Shown here: in pieces, positions 5,365-5,845 of the stretch | Layout: each line of letters begins with the position of its first letter | Position numbering within the stretch: the first letter of the stretch is position 1 | The notes under the pieces: generated by a model | Told to the model about the DNA's origin: nothing | The model's database searches: none | Seen by the model: only the letters and a program-made list of their open reading frames with translations | NCBI GenBank assembly: GCA_020849935.1 | Contig: JADZFJ010000104.1 | Location: forward strand, 1 to 5,845 | DNA: 5,845 nucleotides | Source of the DNA: Crocinitomix sp. | Lineage (GTDB): Bacteria > Bacteroidota > Bacteroidia > Flavobacteriales_D > Crocinitomicaceae | Reading direction: 5' to 3' | Translations under genes and position numbers: made by a program

Positions 5365-5488
5365 ATCCTAATTTCTATTAAAAATCTGCGTTTATCTGCG
5401 GGAGAAAAAAAATCTTTTTTTAGTCGATAGAACGCTGATGACACGGATTAGGGGGGTTAATTAAGATAAACGACCGTTAAAAGAAGTT

Positions 5489-5512
5489 GGCGCGAGCGTC
5501 TCGCTCGTGACC
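5489..5512 (-). terminator. GC-rich hairpin of unit 5, inverted; possible terminator for the minus-strand gene
   Basis: CGAGCG (5493-5498), loop TCT, CGCTCG (5502-5507), with outer GGCG and GTGACC. The asymmetric outer bases show it lies in the opposite orientation to the other four copies. On the minus strand it is followed by AACTTCTTTT, a modest T-rich tail, and it starts 37 bp beyond the DUF59 stop. It is therefore a plausible transcription end for that gene. Confidence 0.45.
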
Positions 5513-5526
5513 TATATTAAGACTTA

Positions 5527-5542
5527 CGTGCTTAAAAGCACG
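5527..5542. repeat. Short palindrome just after the DUF59 gene
   Basis: CGTGCTT (5527-5533) and AAGCACG (5536-5542) are complementary; a realistic stem is 5 bp with a TTAAAA loop. It lies 7 bp past the minus-strand stop codon. Neither strand has a T-run immediately after it, so it is more likely a 3'-end structure than a full intrinsic terminator. Confidence 0.4.
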
Positions 5543-5549
5543 AAAAATC

Positions 5550-5845
5550 CTATAAAAACCCAAGCTCCAACTGAGCTTCCTCGCTCATCATATCTTTATT
5601 CCATGTTGGGTCAAAGACGATGTTTACTTTGGCTTCAGAAACTCCCTCAATACCTTCTACCTTGTTTTTGACGTCGACAGGTAAACTTTCTGCCACTGGG
5701 CAATTGGGCGAAGTTAAGGTCATGTCTATTTCAACAAACCCGTTTTCTTTGATTTTTACTTCGTAAATTAATCCCAACTCAAAAATATCCACCGGAATTT
5801 CGGGATCGTAAATTTCTTTTAACCCAGCGATAATATGCTCCTCCA
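5550..5845 (-). CDS. DUF59/MIP18-family Fe-S cluster assembly protein, N-terminus cut by the window edge
   Basis: About 97 residues are visible and the family is about 100-110 long, so only a few N-terminal residues lie outside. The GTG at 5790-5792 is an internal valine, not the start: the frame continues upstream as EEHIIAGLKEIYDPEIPV and then DIFELGLIYEVKI, the hallmark D-P-E-I-P-V-x-x-x-x-L-G-L-I-Y signature. Further on, TLTSPNCPVAESLP carries the conserved cysteine used by this family, followed by a helix and the strand VSEAKVNIVFDPTW. The family (MIP18/PaaD, SufT-like) helps mature Fe-S proteins in the cytosol. In Bacteroidetes a copy with exactly this form commonly sits near the 3' end of the suf operon after sufE; that location is inferred here because the upstream genes are off-window. 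It is convergent with the USP gene across the repeat array. Confidence 0.92.
   Translation of the reverse strand, partial: EEHIIAGLKEIYDPEIPVDIFELGLIYEVKIKENGFVEIDMTLTSPNCPVAESLPVDVKNKVEGIEGVSEAKVNIVFDPTWNKDMMSEEAQLELGFL

Larger units (their letters stand above)
4726..5512. repeat. Five-unit tandem repeat array, units of about 155-172 bp
   Basis: The array fills the gap between the convergent USP and DUF59 genes. Units begin at a GATTAAAAATCTGCG-like junction: unit 1 4726-4880, unit 2 4881-5041, unit 3 5042-5203, unit 4 5204-5375, and unit 5 about 5376-5512, which is degenerate after its first 75 bp. Each of units 1-4 has, in order: two or three ATCTGCG copies; GGGAGAA plus an A-run and a T-rich loop with TTTAGTCGAT; the arm CGGATGACGCGGATTT, shifted or altered in unit 2; an AT-rich stretch ending TTAAT-TTTAA; a GC-rich hairpin; and CATCCTA-TTCGATT. 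The ATCTGCG and CGCGGAT parts pair with each other, so each unit holds two stem-loops. No ORF in it looks real; the open frame through 4823-5047 is repeat sequence. It resembles REP-like or minisatellite elements scattered in Bacteroidetes genomes, as far as I recall them. Confidence 0.9.

Noticed and set aside
4726..5512. CRISPR array
   Set aside because: The repeats are about 160 bp and similar throughout, with no short identical repeats separated by unique spacers and no cas genes.

Overview
The window looks like chromosomal DNA from a member of the Bacteroidota, most likely a flavobacterium. The DNA is AT-rich and Shine-Dalgarno sequences are absent before most starts. Two secreted proteins have glutamine directly after the predicted signal-peptidase I cut (the Bacteroidetes 'Q-rule'). 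Several starts are preceded by matches to the Bacteroidetes promoter pattern TTG/TTTG, about 19-20 bp, TAnnTTTG. The tandem-domain universal stress protein and the DUF59/MIP18 protein also have the form typical of this phylum. No transposase, integrase, phage, rRNA, tRNA or CRISPR array is visible.

Layout. Bases 1-1856 hold four small, unrecognised plus-strand genes: a secreted 152-residue protein (125-583), an 83-residue two-helix membrane protein (721-972), a 50-residue Gly/Thr-rich peptide easily missed because of its size (1108-1260), and a 147-residue soluble protein (1413-1856). Bases 1857-2213 are non-coding, with several dyads and one copy of a dispersed repeat. Bases 2214-3644 encode a 476-residue exported TPR protein, followed by a strong hairpin and the second copy of that repeat. 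Bases 3900-4730 encode a tandem universal stress protein. Bases 4726-5512 are a five-unit tandem array of about 160 bp per unit, rich in inverted repeats. The right edge (5550-5845, minus strand) holds the 3' part of a DUF59/MIP18 Fe-S assembly gene, probably the end of a suf operon.

How it works together. The plus-strand genes are well separated and probably form individual transcription units. The repeat array fills the gap between two convergent genes, the usual place for REP-like or terminator-like elements. No complete pathway is visible. The two items most worth following up are the structured repeat array, with its interleaved A-B-A-B-A units, and the 50-residue peptide, which has a basic N-terminus, an internal Gly-Gly and a Ser/Thr-rich tail. 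The peptide resembles a RiPP or secreted-peptide precursor, but no modifying enzyme or transporter lies in the window, so that reading is tentative.
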